Shown one piece after another: positions 22,581-37,500 of a stretch of DNA of 64,000 nucleotides. Below the pieces are notes generated by a model. It ran no database searches, was not told the origin of the DNA, and saw only the letters and a program-made list of their open reading frames with translations. The first letter of the stretch is position 1; every line of letters begins with the position of its first letter. The stretch is from the NCBI RefSeq assembly GCF_023856365.1, contig NC_064554.1, positions 5,199,001 to 5,263,000 of the forward strand, in the 5' to 3' direction. This stretch comes from Brienomyrus brachyistius (lineage: Eukaryota > Chordata > Actinopteri > Osteoglossiformes > Mormyridae). Both the position numbers and the translations under genes were made by a program.

Positions 22581-25500
22581 ATGAAGAAGCAGTTCAACCG
22601 AATGAAGCAGCTCGCCAACCAAACGGTGGGAAGGTAAGCGGTCCCAAGCGCAGGTATACCGGGGAAAGCGGACTGAGACCCGGCGTGCGGCTGTCAGGCT
22701 CGGCCTGGAGAACCCAAGCCCAATTCTACACATTTCTGAACAAATAATGGCCAGAGTTGGTCTGTGGTGTGTTTTTCAAACCGAGGTTCTTGACACGTAG
22801 ACGGCTCCATGCTTTGATATTGCTTATTGGTACCAGTCGGATTTTAAAAGTAGATTCATTGTGGGAAAAGTTGCTCGCTGGAAAGCCTGGTGTAGTCAAT
22901 GATTTGACAGCTGCTTGCCCGAGTTACTGGACTTTAATTTACTAACCAACTAACACCGGGACAACCAGAGCGAGGTTTAGGCGTCGGTCACGTGATCCGT
23001 CGGAACGAACCGAACCGAGCAGAGCCGAGCGACACCGGGGCGAGATATTGGGCCGGGGGGAGCCCTGATTTCCGAGGGTTAAGATCGGCCCGGTCCGGCT
23101 TGTCTCGCCAGTTTGCTGGAGCGACTAGTGATCCGGCATCTGCGGCGCTCTAAGCTCCATCTCTGCGCTGATTGCCGCTCTCCCGATAAGAAGGACCCGA
23201 TAAAAGCTTCGCTTCGGCCTCTAACTGTAAAGGGGGGGGGGGGGGGGGGGTGTTGACGTTTAGCAGAAATGGCCAAGCAAAGCAGCCGATTTGCCTGGGA
23301 AAGGCAGACCGTATTCCCTGAAGGGGGTTCTCATACAAAGCAGTATTTGCGGCTGAGTTTGTCCATCGTTTGGCGATCTGCCTCAGATGGAGATTGTGTC
23401 AGATGCAGATTGTATTACATATAGCGATATTTGAAAATTGTCAGAAGCCCCCAGCATACGTTTTTTACTCTGTTGTACTGGGAGTGTGGAGCGTCCTGTT
23501 CATACCCCCCAAGCAATCCTCTGAACTCCTCTGAAATGTGGGGCGGGGAGGTGAAAGGGCAAAATGCCGGTGTGAGGTGGAAACGGAGCAGCCGTGCAGC
23601 TGAGTGACGCTGCTGACGTTTCTGTGATCGGCGCCTCTTTGCTGTCTCAGTCTGAGGCCGTTTTTTCGTGTTTTTCTCCACCTCTTATTAAATCTACTCC
23701 CTCGTTTCCCCCGATGAATTCCTCCAAGCATGTTTGGAAGCAGTTCAAAGATTCCTTGAATGTCAGACTTGGGGAAAGTTGAGGAATGGAGCGGAGTTTG
23801 CTGGAAAGTGCATTAATCGGATTCACCATCATCGCAGGCAGACTGTGACAGCGCCTTTGTAATAGAGGCTGTGTGCTTTGGATCAACACTGCAGATGCGT
23901 GTTAGGACCGAGGCGGGGAAACATCTCCATTATTTTTCCCATTTATCCTGGGGGATGAGCGCCTGTACCAAGCAGCACAGGACTGGGTTACACCCTGGGC
24001 AGGGTGCCAGGCTTTTAGACGCACATACACACGCTACTGGCCATTTGAAGACCATCTAAAGCCATCTAAATATGCTCACTGTACATTTTTGGACTGTGTG
24101 AGGAAACCCACACATCATGAGGAGGTGGGATTTGAACCCCTAGCCCTGGAGTTGTGAAGCGATGGTGCCCCCTACTGGGCCATCCCGTATGTACTCCAGT
24201 TTTTCCTCCTTCAGTTGTCCGTATTGTCCTTCTGGGTGCTGTTTAGCAGTGTTTCCGGCCTGAGCAGGGACTCTGTAGAGCAGGGGTAGGGAACCTGATC
24301 CATGGAGAGCCGGTGCGGGTTTTTGGGATGACCTCTCAGTCAGCCAATAATAAAGCAGCGATTCTCAACTTCAGTCCTTGGAATCCACTGTTATTGGCTG
24401 ACTGAGAGGTCATCCCAAAAACCCGCACGGGGCCTCCATGGATCAGGTTCCCTACCCCTGCTGTAGAGAGCACACCGACAGCTCTGCGGTTTCCGGGCCG
24501 GCCCATGATCCGTGTGGATCGTTAAAAGGTGTCGGGCGTTGACTTGCTCTGGTATTCTGCCCCAGCTTGTGTCCTCATCCCGGCTCGCCCTGTGTAATCC
24601 TGGCTGTGGAGGGGGGGGGGGGGGCTGGTGGGATAATCCCCTGCCCCCGAATGGGGCCTCATACGTGACATTGCCACTCTTAGGAAAAAGAAGCCAGCTT
24701 CTGTTTCCTCCACACCGGCCGGCCCGTCTGCTTTTTCTCAGTCAGCCGCTGATTTGTGTGCGTGGTTCCCAGCAGAGTGACAGCACTGATCGCCTCTCTC
24801 CTGTCAGGCTGCGGTCGGGGCTGCGTCAAGCTGCCTGCGCTTGTTGTGTGTCTGTGTAGATGCACCATTGGTGCGCGGCTGCGTTCCTCTGCGCAGGGCA
24901 GCCGACTTGCTGATCCTGAGGCGGCCGTGTCCAGCAGCTCTTGCAGCAGACACACTGATTCTGCTGCTGGTTTATTAATGAGGAGGAACTTGTTACTTCC
25001 TTTTGCTCATTCGCTGGTCATCGTTGTCTCAGACCGCCTTCCTCTGCCTGTGAGGAAGGCGGCGGCTTTGTTCTGAGGAGCTGTGCTGTCGGACCTCAGA
25101 GTGGGGTCCTCCTCCTCTCGGCTGACCGGCTGCCAGCTGCGTCCCTTTGAACATCCCGGCAAATGTGGTTACCATGATGATGGCCTCCTTACAACAGTCA
25201 TATACTCCTCCAGTGTGGCCACAGGGAGTCGGAGACCCTCGGAGGAGACTGGGCGGGGCCTGCTGACTGTGAGACGCTTGTCGGCCGTTACGCCGCTGAT
25301 GCCGTGTTAGAATGTTACTGCTCCTCGGGCTCCGCCCCAACTGACTCGGAGTCCCAGTTAGGAAGCTGATATGTCCTGCTGTCGCTATAGCGACCATGAC
25401 CACACGCAGCTGGGCGGAGCGAGACGCTGTGTGCTGTTTGGACGCTCTTTACTGACTTCACACCTGTGTGCTGTTTGGAAAGCAAACCACTCACCCCCCC

Positions 25501-28500
25501 CCCCCCACCCCCTGCCTCAGCTGCGGATTAGCAGTGCACAGTGGGGAGGGGGAGGGGGAGGGGGACACACCTTTTCCATTCTATGTTTATGGCTGAGATT
25601 ACATTCCTCTCACCGTGACTCAAAGTTCCCGGTAAGAAACGTCAGAGAAGAATGTGGAGAGAATCTGCCAGCTTCGTGAAAGCTGATAAGCTTCGGTGAT
25701 GTTAGCAAGCAGCCGGGGGCCTGGAGCAGCCGGCAGTGCTGTCGGGGGGCTGTAACAGGGCACGGGACGCGCGAGAGACCGACACCTGCAGGGTGCAGGG
25801 GGTCATAACGGGGCGGGGTTGGGAGGGAGGGCATAAGGGGAGGAGGCTGTATGAAGGAGCGCGACACCTGCAGAGCACGAGGTGTCATAACGGGGCAGGG
25901 CTGCATATGACGAGGTCCTGCTGTTTCTCCGGTGCTTTGTCCTTATGATGTCTGCATGATGTTCAATCAGATCCCCCAAGAAACTGCTTACCGAGATGTC
26001 TGTGTGGGAGAATGTTCTGGGTCTTAGTCACCATCAGGTCCGCTGTTTTGTGGGCGGGTGCGGGAGGGGTGCCGCTAATGGGGGGCTTAGTCGGCATGTA
26101 GCCGCTCTGCTCTGGTAGAAGGTGACAGGAGTGAGACTGAAAGAGTAGCAGGGAGATCGTCATCATCGTCATCATCGGTGCCGGCTAGTGTTTTAGCTGG
26201 GGCTAAGCTGCGGTTTTAATGGGTAACTCAGAACTGGGGGGTGGGGTGCACTTGCGTCAGCTGACCTCTTGGAGCTTCCTGCCCCATGATCCAACAGTGA
26301 GAATAAAACAGCTGACTTGGTTTCACCTGAGGAATGGCTCAGTGACATCCGGGCGATATTTGGTGGACAAGCAGAATCTGAGACCCTGTGGTAGAAATAA
26401 GCTGAGGGACAGTGAGGAGGAGGGATGCCCGCAGCTCCGGCGGTCTGCTGATAGGGGGCGACTTGTGGACAGATCAGCCCTGGTCCAGCTTGCTGAACAG
26501 GCTGACTGTGCGTATTTCCTCTGTGTCTTGTGCTAAAGTAGCACGACGTGAATAAAGCTCTCCGCTCAGAGGAGGAGCATGCCGGTGTGGCCGTTTTAGC
26601 CGCCTGCCACTAATGGCCCGCTAATGGCCCGCCATCGATCCGCTGCCTTCCCAGCATGCCCTGCTCCTGCTTTGCCATATTCCTGCTTCCCTCAAGCGTT
26701 GGGCCTATTCTTTCCATTCTCTTTATACCTTTACAGAGGTGAATTAATGGATTGTTTTATCATGGGTAGAACAGCCAAGGGAATCCCTTGGGGGTGCGCT
26801 GTGTCCCGTGGGGTGTAGAAATGTGCTTCCTGGGTCTCGAACCCATCACCGTGTCCCCTGATGTCCCATGTGATGCTCTCCCTTGTGACACGCAGACTTT
26901 GATAGGCTGGGAGGTCTTCTCCTCTCTGCTCCTCCAAGTAAATAAACCTGCCTGTCATCCCCGAAATCCCCTGCTCGCTCTCCTCCATGTCGCCACCTCT
27001 ACCTCGCCCGCATCTTCTCAGTCAGGTGTTCAGGTGTGTCTTTCAAGCTTAATCCCCTTCTGCGGCCTGAGGCGGAGGGTGGGGATGCGGTGCTTGCTTG
27101 CTACATCCCCTCAGGCTGCCCCGGTGGCCTGATCGCCTGACCGCTGTTTCCGGCGGCCGCTTCAGTGGCGTTTCTGGGAACTGAGCATGTATATTTCAGC
27201 TGCCCTCTGCGTCACCTTGCATGGGGGTTATCTGTGGCTGCTGCAGGGACACAGGAAGGGAAACGTCTTAATCTCCTGCTGTTTATTGATATTATAGTTT
27301 AATAATGTGATAGTGTACAAACTGAAGCGTCGACTGGCACCTGCGTTTCTTGGTCTGAGACTGGTTTGCTGCTCCATTTTGCGCCCCCCCCCTCACCCAG
27401 AGGAGACTCTTACCCCCCCCACCCCTCTGTTATTGACCTGGGCTGAGCTCCGACAGTCTTCCCTTCCCCTGTAACCCCAGATGTTTTCCACCTGAAGCGT
27501 GCCTACCTATTACTGGTGGCGGTGAGGCTCTCTGTCAGCACCAGTTAACACACACACACACACACACTCGTGTTCTGCAAATGAGCAAAGCAGGTTTGCT
27601 AAAAAAAAAATGGACGGAGCGTGACCTTGGGGGGGGGGGCAGGGTCTGGCTGTTCAAGCCCTGTGCTCTTCACTGCTGCTGCTTTTCATTCCACCTGTTT
27701 GCTGTCCTACAGGCTGCTAATGTTACCCGCCAGTGTTACCCGCCAGTGTTACCCGCCAGTGTTACCCGCCAGTGTTACCCGCCAGTGTTACCCACCAGTG
27801 TTACCCGCCATTGCTGGGTCTGTTAAAATCTGCCTCTTGGTAACTCGAGGCTGCAGGAGCTGAGAAAACATCTGTCCGGCTTGCATCCTGTTTATGTCAC
27901 CAGTGCAGAAGCTGGGGTTGGGGGGGGGCGTAATATTCTCTGTACTATGCTAACTCTCCTACATATAAACACAAATGGTTACTGACCTTTACATGAAAGT
28001 TTCCCCTGTTCCCCATTAACGTGGAGGTCATGGTTTGTACGGGAGGGCTGTCTGCGGTTTAATTACAAGCACGGCCTGTATACACCCCCACTCGAACCCC
28101 CGTGATCCTAACTTCCCCGGGGGTGACTCATCTGTTCACAGACTATAACGGTAACTGTAGCGATCCTGTCCTGTCGCTTGGTTGCTACTGGAGATGCTGT
28201 TGTGGAATAGCCTGCTTTGATATCTCTGAAGGGATCTCTTATTCTGCTGTTCTGCTTTTATTTCCGTGCCTGGCTCAAAAAGACCTGGAGCTTTCCAGAT
28301 GTTTCCACGGTGCTGTTTCAGAGCCGCTCTGCCTGGCTGGGCGTGCGTTGTTGTTCCTGTGACCTACGGCGGTTCCCGTAACGGACTTCCTGTCACGGCC
28401 ACGAGCGCCAAGACCCTGAGTAACCCGAAGCTGGTGTTCCGGGTCTTTCCAGCCCTTTGCTGCCGAGTAGCACTGTTCTCTATGCCTCGCTGCTCCTTCG

Positions 28501-31500
28501 CTCAGGAGGGTGGGAGATCCTGATGTCACCTTCCCGGTCTGGCAGGAGCATTGATGACAGCCAGGACACCCCTCCCCCCTTTCCCATGTTGTTTGCCCCT
28601 GCCAGGCTTCAGCGGTACCTGGGGCAAAGGGGCGGGGCTGCGGTGCTGAGCTGTCCGCAGGAATCCGTGGGGTGTAGCCGAAAGTACTCGCCCAACCCCC
28701 CCCCCCCCCCACGGCTCTGTTGCCACAACAAACAGAGCGTCAGGCAGGTAGCAGGAAGGGGTGTTCCCTGGCAGCAGAGGGGAGGGGTAAGGGACAGCCC
28801 CAGGGCATGGGAACCCCCCAACACATGGCATGCGGGAGGAAACTCAGGTTTGAGGGGTCGCACAGCTGTGAGCTCCTTGCCCCCTCCCCCATGAAGCTGA
28901 AGATGCTACAGATCCATTCACCCCAGGGCTGCATCTCCCTGATCTTGGAACGGGAATCCCTCCAGAACGGGGCCATCTCCCCATGCCTGCTTCCCCCATT
29001 TCCCTGACTCACTCCGCTTATACAGTTCTGGGTGTTTCCTCCTAGTGATGTCACAGGGTTGAGAGGGTGCATGTAGCGTGATTCCCCACCCTGCGGAGAG
29101 TGTAAGGGGATATTTCAGAGGAATTCCGTTTTTATTCCAGGGGAAAGCCAAACTCCAGAAATGATCACGGAATGCCTCTTCTTCCTAAGGTGTCACTTTC
29201 CCTAGCAACCCTGCAGGCTGGAGGAGGGGGTGATTTGGTTCATTATCTGGATCAGCAGCCTTGCTGGGGGACGCTGTTTTCTCTGTCTGACCTTTGAACC
29301 GTTCAGCCTTCCAGCAGACTGCCCCCCCCGGCAGTCATTCTGTGAAGATCCTGTCACATGAGCTGCTCGTACTTTGTCTCCCTGGGCGATAAGGTTGCCG
29401 GGGTAGAGCCTGTTGAACGGTAGCGTGAATTAGACCAGAGGTTTTAGCTTCCATCATGGTGGGCATTTTTTAAGCAGCGCTTGATCTTCTCAGAAACTCT
29501 CTCTTGTACCCACGGCTATTATTAACTTGCTAGTGGTTCCTCAAACCTTTCAGGTAAAGTGATCAAACAGTTCAGAATTCAATTAGAGATCTGTGTTTGT
29601 GTCCAGAAGGTTGTGGGCTTGAATCCTGCAGTCGTCAGAGTAATAGTGCATCTCTACCCCAGCCACTCGAGGGATGCTGGCTCATCCTGCTCAGGTTTTC
29701 CTCATTTGTATGCTGCTTTGGACAAAAGTATCTGCTAAAACAATTAATGCAAATGTGCTTGTGTGATGTGAGCATTGGACTGTGAGTCTGCATTTGTAGT
29801 AGCTGGCCAGTTCTGGGGATGTACAGAAGTCGGCCGCCATTTTGATCAGCCATGTGTCCAGGAAGGGCACGCTGTGTATTTTTACCTCGAATTGGCCTGA
29901 AGCTCTCCAGTCCGTCTGCCAGGTTTGTTAGCGTGTTCCCGTGGGAACGTCGTCTCATCGGGCTTGATCTTCTCGGGCTGGGATGCTGCCTTTCTCTGGA
30001 TGTGGACCTGGTCTTCAGCGGAATCTAATCTCGCTTCTCGTTCTTTTACAGAGCCGAGAAAACAGAAGTCCTCAGCGATGACCTGCTGCAGGTAATTCCG
30101 TCTCCCGTACTGCTCTCTGCTCCCCCCCCCCCACCGCCATCCAGGGCCCTCTATCCCTCCCATGTCTGTAGTGTCTATACAGCCTGCCCCTTCACAGCCA
30201 TGCTCTGCTGGGTATTTCTTGATGTGTACTGTGGGTCTTGATTTGATGGCGAATGCGAAACATTGTGTCTTAGTGATGAATAATGAGCAGATGTGCTGTT
30301 TCCCGTTGCCAGCGTTGGAATGACTGTATCTGCGGCAGCAGCGAGCGACACGTTTGAGCAGGACCACCTAGGGTTTGACCATGACCGTCTTGTCTGCCGC
30401 AGCCGGTTTCATGTCAAAACTGACACGGATGCACATTAATTCGTGGCGATTTAAGTAGAGCTTTTTTTCTCATTTCGGAAATTCAAACTTCATTTTCCAG
30501 CAAACAAATCTGTCTTTCCAACAAATGCATAAAACACACCTGGGAGGCACACTGCTTATGTGAGCTGGCATCTTGCCATGGTGGGGGTGGTGGGGGGAGG
30601 TGGGGCGGTGTTTGATGTTTGATTCTCAATCCGGCGCATTGTGGGAATGTGTGCAGCATTACAGGAATGCAAGCATTACGAGCAAGCCTGGTATTTTGTG
30701 CCGGGCTTTGAGTGGGCCTGTCTGTGCTCCTCTCACGGCGGCTATGGCAAAATATGTATTTTATGGTACAGAAAACAAATGACGACGAGGTGGATGGCAT
30801 GCAGAAGAGAGGGCATGAGGGAACCTTCCAGAAGGCGGCTCCCCGTGCATTACCCAGGACCTCTGTGTTAACAGTTTATCTCGGCCATAATCCACATTTG
30901 CACTCGTATGTCTCCTGGCATTAAAACTGGGTGTATGGAAACCGCAGTAAAGTGGGCAGAGGGGCCCGTTGAGTTGGGTTACGCCCTCTGGTGGGCTGAG
31001 AGTTACCGCGCCCAGCCTGGCTGTCTCTCGCCGCAGTGTAAACACCGTCCTGGCTGGAGAGGATGTTCCAGCCTGTCCTGTTACGTTTCTGATTAAAGGT
31101 CACCCTGGTTGTGTTTCTGTTTCAGGTCGTGCTCTCGTCTCCTCTTTATCTCCTGCTCTTGGTGTCGCTCTGTTCCACGCTCTGTTCCACGCTCTGTTCC
31201 ACGCTCTGTTCCTCGCTCTGTTCCTCGCTCTGTTCCTCGCTTTGTTCCTCGCTCTGTTCCTCGCTCTGTTCCACGCTCTGTTCCGGCAAGGATTTGCGGA
31301 CCTTATGTTTTTGGCATCGCTCTAACCAGGGTGGCCTGTGCATCAGAAACGTCCTGCGACATTCCGCATGTCCTCACTGCACCTGCTCCCGTGGATATGC
31401 ACCCAGCTGGCTTTGCTTTTACTTCGTGGTAGCCCCCCCCCCCCGTGGCCAAGAGATCAGCAGCTTTGCGTCGAAATTCAGGCTTGGGGTTCAGGACATC

Positions 31501-34500
31501 AAAACGTCAGGTGTAGGTTACGGTGGAAGATGGTGAACAGAGGCGAGGTGTCTCCACCCAGCCACCGCTCACAAAACCATGCCGAGCTCATCCCCTCCCC
31601 ACCTCGGAATGACACGCACACAGGGCCCTCGGGGCATTACCCAGCATGCACCTGGAGATTCCTGGGACCTGCCCGAGCTATGTGGTGACTTCAGAAAGGC
31701 ATCTTCGTCGGCCTGCTGTCCTCCATGTGCCAGTCACTCTCCGGCTTTGCATATATGTGCCAAATCAAAAGTGCTCTGGGCGTTAGCTGGAGGGCTGGGC
31801 TATCAAGGGCAGTCTGTGGAATGCTGTCAGAAGTGAAAGAGTCTCTCCCTTTTGAGCTCCTCCTCAAGGACATGAATGCTGGGCTGCCTCCACCTTGGTA
31901 GGCCGTCGGTAGGGGGGCGGCGCCCCTCCTGCCCGGCCGTCAGTGTGCTGTGTGTGTTGTGGCTGCAGATTGAGCGACGCATGGAGATGGTGCGGCAGGT
32001 GTCCCACAACACGCACAAACGCATGGTCACCTGCCTCCAGGGCCACATCGGGACGGACGCAGAGAAGCGGCAGGTACATCATCGCCCCCCCCCCAGCAAA
32101 TCCTCATCTGAAAAAACATTCCAGAGTTCTTTACATACTAAGGCATGCAAAGACATGATATTTATATGCATGTAGCTTTCTGAAAAGCTTTCCTGAAAAA
32201 TGTATTAAAACACTTTACTTAAAGCTCTCGTATAATGCATTATAGACACCATCATAACGCAGTATAATGTATTCATAAGGTATTATAAACACGGCTATAA
32301 CTATTTATAGAAAGGCATGACACATTATACCCATGATTATTATATATTTCAAATTCTTTATGAATCTGTCATCTATATTGCACTATAAATACCTTCATAA
32401 TGCATTATAATGGTCAGAATAAGAATTAAGGATGTACTGCATTATGAAGGTATGTAGTGTTCTATAAATGAGCTTCATGAAGCATTCATGATGTATAATA
32501 TACATAATGTATTATGCCTTTTTATAAATAGTTATAGCCATGTTTAAATTTCTTTATGAATGCATTATAATGCATTATGAAGGTATCTATAATGCATTAT
32601 GATGACTGCTTTATGTGAATGGTTACCCAAAACTGTCAAGATATAAACTTTAAAAATCAATTCCTCCGAAGCTGAGAGTTAAGCTGTTTAAAACTAACAG
32701 CTGATGTATGCAGTAATACATTTATACGTATTGTTTAGTAAATAGTTTGGGTCACGGTTCGTTTGTCACTGTGGCTCCGCTGCCAGTCCCATGATGCACT
32801 GCACTGTTAACCCCCCCCCCCCCACCACAGAAAAAGCTCCCACAGACAGCGCTCTCTCAGGCCATGCTGGACGGGGCCGGGCAGCTGGGAGATGAGTCTC
32901 TCATTAGGTGAGCCTCCCGCTGGCGCCCCCCACTGGGCAAGATGGTGTGGTCGGCTCTTGGCGACATCGTGCACCGGCCGCTGGCGCCTTTGATAATATT
33001 CTCTGCCGTCATGCTTCCCTGGCAGCAAGACAATGGAGATCTGCGGGGACGTGGAGAACAGGCTGGCATCAGAGCTGATGCAGCACGAGGTGCAGATTGA
33101 GAAGGAGGTGCTGGACCCCCTGAACCAGCTGGCTGAGGTGAGTGGGAGTCACAGGGAGCTGTGGAACGCCACATAAGGGTGTCACTGACTCCTACATGGT
33201 TGGGGGGGGGGGCTGTCCAGCCCATGGTGAAGTGCTTCTGTCCTGATGGGACTGGAATCTTTGGGCTGCTGCGGTTGCCGGGTCTGGACGCAGTGCATGG
33301 TGGAACAGATCTTTTGAAGAATTAATTCTAGATTAACTTCCAATTTCTAGTCCTGAGATTATAGGAATCTGGATAAACAGTAGGGGGATGAGGGATTTTC
33401 ATCTGCAGTCCTGAGCTAGGCTAGGCTGCAGTGGTCATATGACCTTCCATGCCATTTCAGGTGGAGATCCCCAACATCATGAAGCAGAGGAAACAGCTGG
33501 CCAAACTGGTGCTGGATTACGACTCTGCAAAAGCCAGGTGATGAACAGAGGGACCGCATTTCCCAGAATGCTCCGGCACAGGCGAGTGTGATTGGTGGGT
33601 CTGCAGGGGGCCGAGGGCCTCAGCTCTCTGCTGGGCATTTTCTAGGTGGCTGCAGCAGAACAAGTCGATGGTGTCCACCACGAACAGCTCGGGCCTGACA
33701 GCTAAGGTGGAGGCCCTTAAGGAGGAGGTAGACGAGGCCATGAACAAAGTGGAGATCTGCAAGGTACAGTCTCTGCCTCCGTCCGCTTCAGTGTGAGGGG
33801 CGTCTGCATTACTCATGGAGAGAGAGCCCCAGCGGTTCTGGAAATTTTGAGATGACCCTAACACCATGTGGTTCCCCCTCCCCCACAGGACCAGCTGGCT
33901 GCTGACATGTACACCTTCTCCTCCAAGGAGGGAGACTACGCCCGCTATTACGTCACGGTGCGTGCTCCTGCTACGTCTGGCTCCGCCTCTCCTCATGCTG
34001 TCCCCCCCCCCCCTCCACTATCCACTGTGCGGCACCCATTTCCTTACTCTGTTCAGCAAACCCATCAGCCCCCAGCCGTGGACCAACATCCTCATGTAAT
34101 ACTCGGGCGGGGGAAGCATGCAAACACCCCCTGCCCGAAAAGCAGACCATGTGATTACGCTCCGTGTTTATGCACTTAAAGAGGCTCTCGTGTGACGTGA
34201 CCGGCTGCCGTGCCCCCCCACCTTGCTGAGGGGGTGGGGCTCTGGGAGTCGTGCCTGTCTGCATTTCCTTCCCCGTCATTGGCTGAGACTCTGCTGTCTG
34301 CCATTTTAGTTGCTGGAGGCGCAGGCTGATTTCCACCGGAGGGCGCTGTCCCTGCTGGACCAGGTGCTGCCAAGCATACGGACACAGCAAGGTAGGCCGC
34401 CCTCTTTGCCCCCCCCTGCCCCTTGCCCCGCTCTATTGCGCCTACCTTTCCATGACCCCTGTTCTGTTCCTCTGAAGAATGCAGGAAGTTTCCACAGGCT

Positions 34501-37500
34501 TCTGCGTCTCTGTGTAAAAACCTGTCTGTAGAGTGAATTGGGGACACAGGGCGTTGTGGGGGGGGGGGGCTTAAACACTGAGAGATTAATTCTGTTGTTC
34601 AGGCTTTTGTATTCCAGTTTGCTAAATGGCTGCTCTGTTCTGCCTGGATTATTAAACAAAGCCAACACTTCATAAAGGTCTTTGAGATGCCAGCTTTCTG
34701 TGCTGGAAAGAGGGGTCTTGACATCACTCTGCTGGCGGCAGGATTTGAACCAGTGACCTTCCGTTCAGTGTCTTAACCTGGAGAACCGCAAAGCACCCCA
34801 TCTGATGGCACGTGTCCTGTTACATGATAGCGTTAGTGCCCCGTGACCTTTGACCTGCAGACTCATGGATGGAGAAGCCGGCCTTTGGGACGTCGTTGAG
34901 CGAGCACTTGAAGCGCAGTGGAAGGGAGATCGCTCTGCCCATAGAGGCGTGCGTCATGATGCTGCTGGAGACGGGCATGAAGGAGGAGGTGGGTGGGGCC
35001 TCGCAGAAGGGTGGGGCCTAAAGAAGAGATGGGTGGGGGCAGGGCTTCCCATTAAATCCAGAGCCTTTTATTCTGAAGCCTCTAGTTCCTCACCTGGAAA
35101 AGCTCTGGATTACAGGGGATTTCATGAGGGAGTATCGCCCAGGTTTGAACCCCCTTGTGGTATCTTCAGGGGGTCACTGGAGGGGATCTCTATTCGTGCT
35201 CAGGGTGCGGGTTCCATTCCACGGGCCACTCGCATTACAAACACACCGCCTGCTAACCAGCTGTCACCTGCGACTGACACTGAAAGTGGGGGCCGGCCCC
35301 TAACAAAAGGGCCCATGTCCGCCTCAAACATTCATCAGTGTAAGCTGATCCATGGGGAGGGGGGGCAAGCATCCAGCCCTAACCGGTGTCCCTGTGCCCC
35401 AGGGCCTGTTCCGCATCGCGGCTGGAGCTTCCAAGCTGAAGAAGCTGAAGGCGGCTCTAGACTGTTCCACTTCACAGTTGGAGGAGTTCTACTCCGACCC
35501 CCACGCTGTCGCTGGTACGGCCCGTCGATGCATTTCCCCCCGACGACCCCCTCTGTAGCATCACTGTGGTTGTGGCTGTCTGCGGCATGTTCCGGACTGG
35601 CTGGCGCGGTTGCGACGATGAGTCAGTGATGCACACCCAGCCATGACGATCCCGGAGTGGGTTTAGTGTCAGTTTGAGGACCTGAGGAGGAAACGACCCT
35701 GACCTGTCCTCGTGAGTGATGACAGCAGAATATAAACTTATGAGTGTTTCGGGCTCGTCACACCCTCAAACGCTGGCATGAGGTCCGGAACAGCAGAGGC
35801 CCGGCTAGGTTGGCCAACAAGATGTAATGACACTGTGCAGAGTGGCGGGCAGGGCCAACTGGGCTTTGGAGTGATCCCTCACATCCTGCTTGGGGGAGCG
35901 AGGTCAAGAATCTGCTTGTTCTACATCCTGAGGAGTGCGTCCTTGTGTTTCAGGTGCTCTTAAGTCCTACCTGAGGGAGCTACCAGAACCTCTCATGACC
36001 TTCGAGTTGTATGAGGACTGGATACAAGCTTCCAAGTAAGACGACCCCACCCCACCGGATATTAGGAGTACCAATCCAGTCAGCTGATGGTTCTGACCAA
36101 ACAGGTTTGCCGGGTCCTGTGTGTCCGCAGCATGTCCGACCCAGACAAGAGACTCCAGGCACTGTGGGTGACGTGTGACAGCTTGCCGAAGCACAACAAG
36201 GCCAACTTCAGGTGTCCCTACCCGTGCCACCCAGTCTCTCCGGCGTCCCTTGTAGCTCGGATTCGGTGACACTCATGGTCCGGATGCTCTGTCGCAGGTA
36301 TCTGGTGAAGTTCTTGGCTAGGCTGGCGCAGGACAGCGAAGTCAACAAGATGACGCCGAGCAACATCGCCATCGTGCTGGGACCCAACCTTCTGTGGGCC
36401 AAAACTGAAGGGTGAGAGGAAGCTTTCGGCATTTTTTTAACCATTTAGACACAACCCATTAGAGGGATTTGCAAGCAGGAGTATCTCAGAAAGTTTCTCC
36501 ATGTGGAGTTGGATGGACTTCAAGCCAAAGATGTTTGCAGCCCATTACAGCCACATTAGCCAGATCTAAAAATTGCTAAGTAAGTCGTACAGGCGGGGCT
36601 GTCTGTTAAGTGATGCTTTTAGCTTCGTTAGTGTGTCCGAGCAGCGCCTTTGATTTAAAGTTGATGGAAGAATAGACTCCATGGCTGACTGTGCAAAGAC
36701 AGCAGTGATGTAGCTGTCTGTCTACTGCTCTTCTGGGGTATTTGCAGCTGTCCCCTCCCTCTTAATGCTCATCGTGGTGTTAACGCGCGACGTCATCGCC
36801 GTTTCGTCGCTCCCCCCTGCAGGAGCCTGGCGGAGATGGCCGCTGCCACCTCGGTGCACGTGATGACCATCATCGAGCCCATCATCCAGCACGCTGATTG
36901 GTTCTTCCCAGACGGTAGCCCCTGCCCCACCCTTGCCATGTTACTAGGGCTGCGTGTCGGTTGTGATCCTGTATGACCGGTTCCAGACCAGGATCCGGTT
37001 TGAATTTTGCTTCTGGTTCTGAGTAGCACAGACCAAAATTTCTTGCCTCTGAAACAGTGTAAATGATGTAAGAAGCTGTGTTTCTTTAGCTGATGTCATC
37101 ACTCAGAGTAAGGTGCTCCTCCTTCTCCTGCTTGTGTGTTTGGGTTGTTGAATATCAGAGTGGCATTAGCCAGCCAGCATCTGCTTGTTGAGGTTTGCCA
37201 CCATCCCCCATGCCACTCTCGGTTGGTGGATCGCAGAGCTTCTTGTCTCGCCGCAGATGTGGACTTCAACGTGTCAGGCATGTTCGTCATGCCCAGTTCC
37301 ACGACCATCTCGACCAGCTTCCTGACCCCCACGGATATGGATTTCGGGACCACAGAGAAGAAGAGGCCGGTCAGCATGGCTGTCCTGGACTCTGACAGTC
37401 CGCGCAGAGACAGGTACTCTTCAAGGCTTCTTACTGCTATGTTGTAACCTTCAGTGACCCCTGTTCAACTCTCCTAGGGGAAGATTGACTGTCTGCCTTG

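Noticed and set aside
28457..28894. 145-codon frames on both strands within arhgap17 intron 1
   Set aside because: They run through a GC-rich intronic stretch with a poly(C) run, and the two strands are open together, which points to composition and not coding.
34850..35629. 259-codon plus-strand open frame inside arhgap17
   Set aside because: It overlaps arhgap17 exons 10 and 11 in the wrong frame and reads through clear splice sites; the GAP-domain frame is the conserved one.
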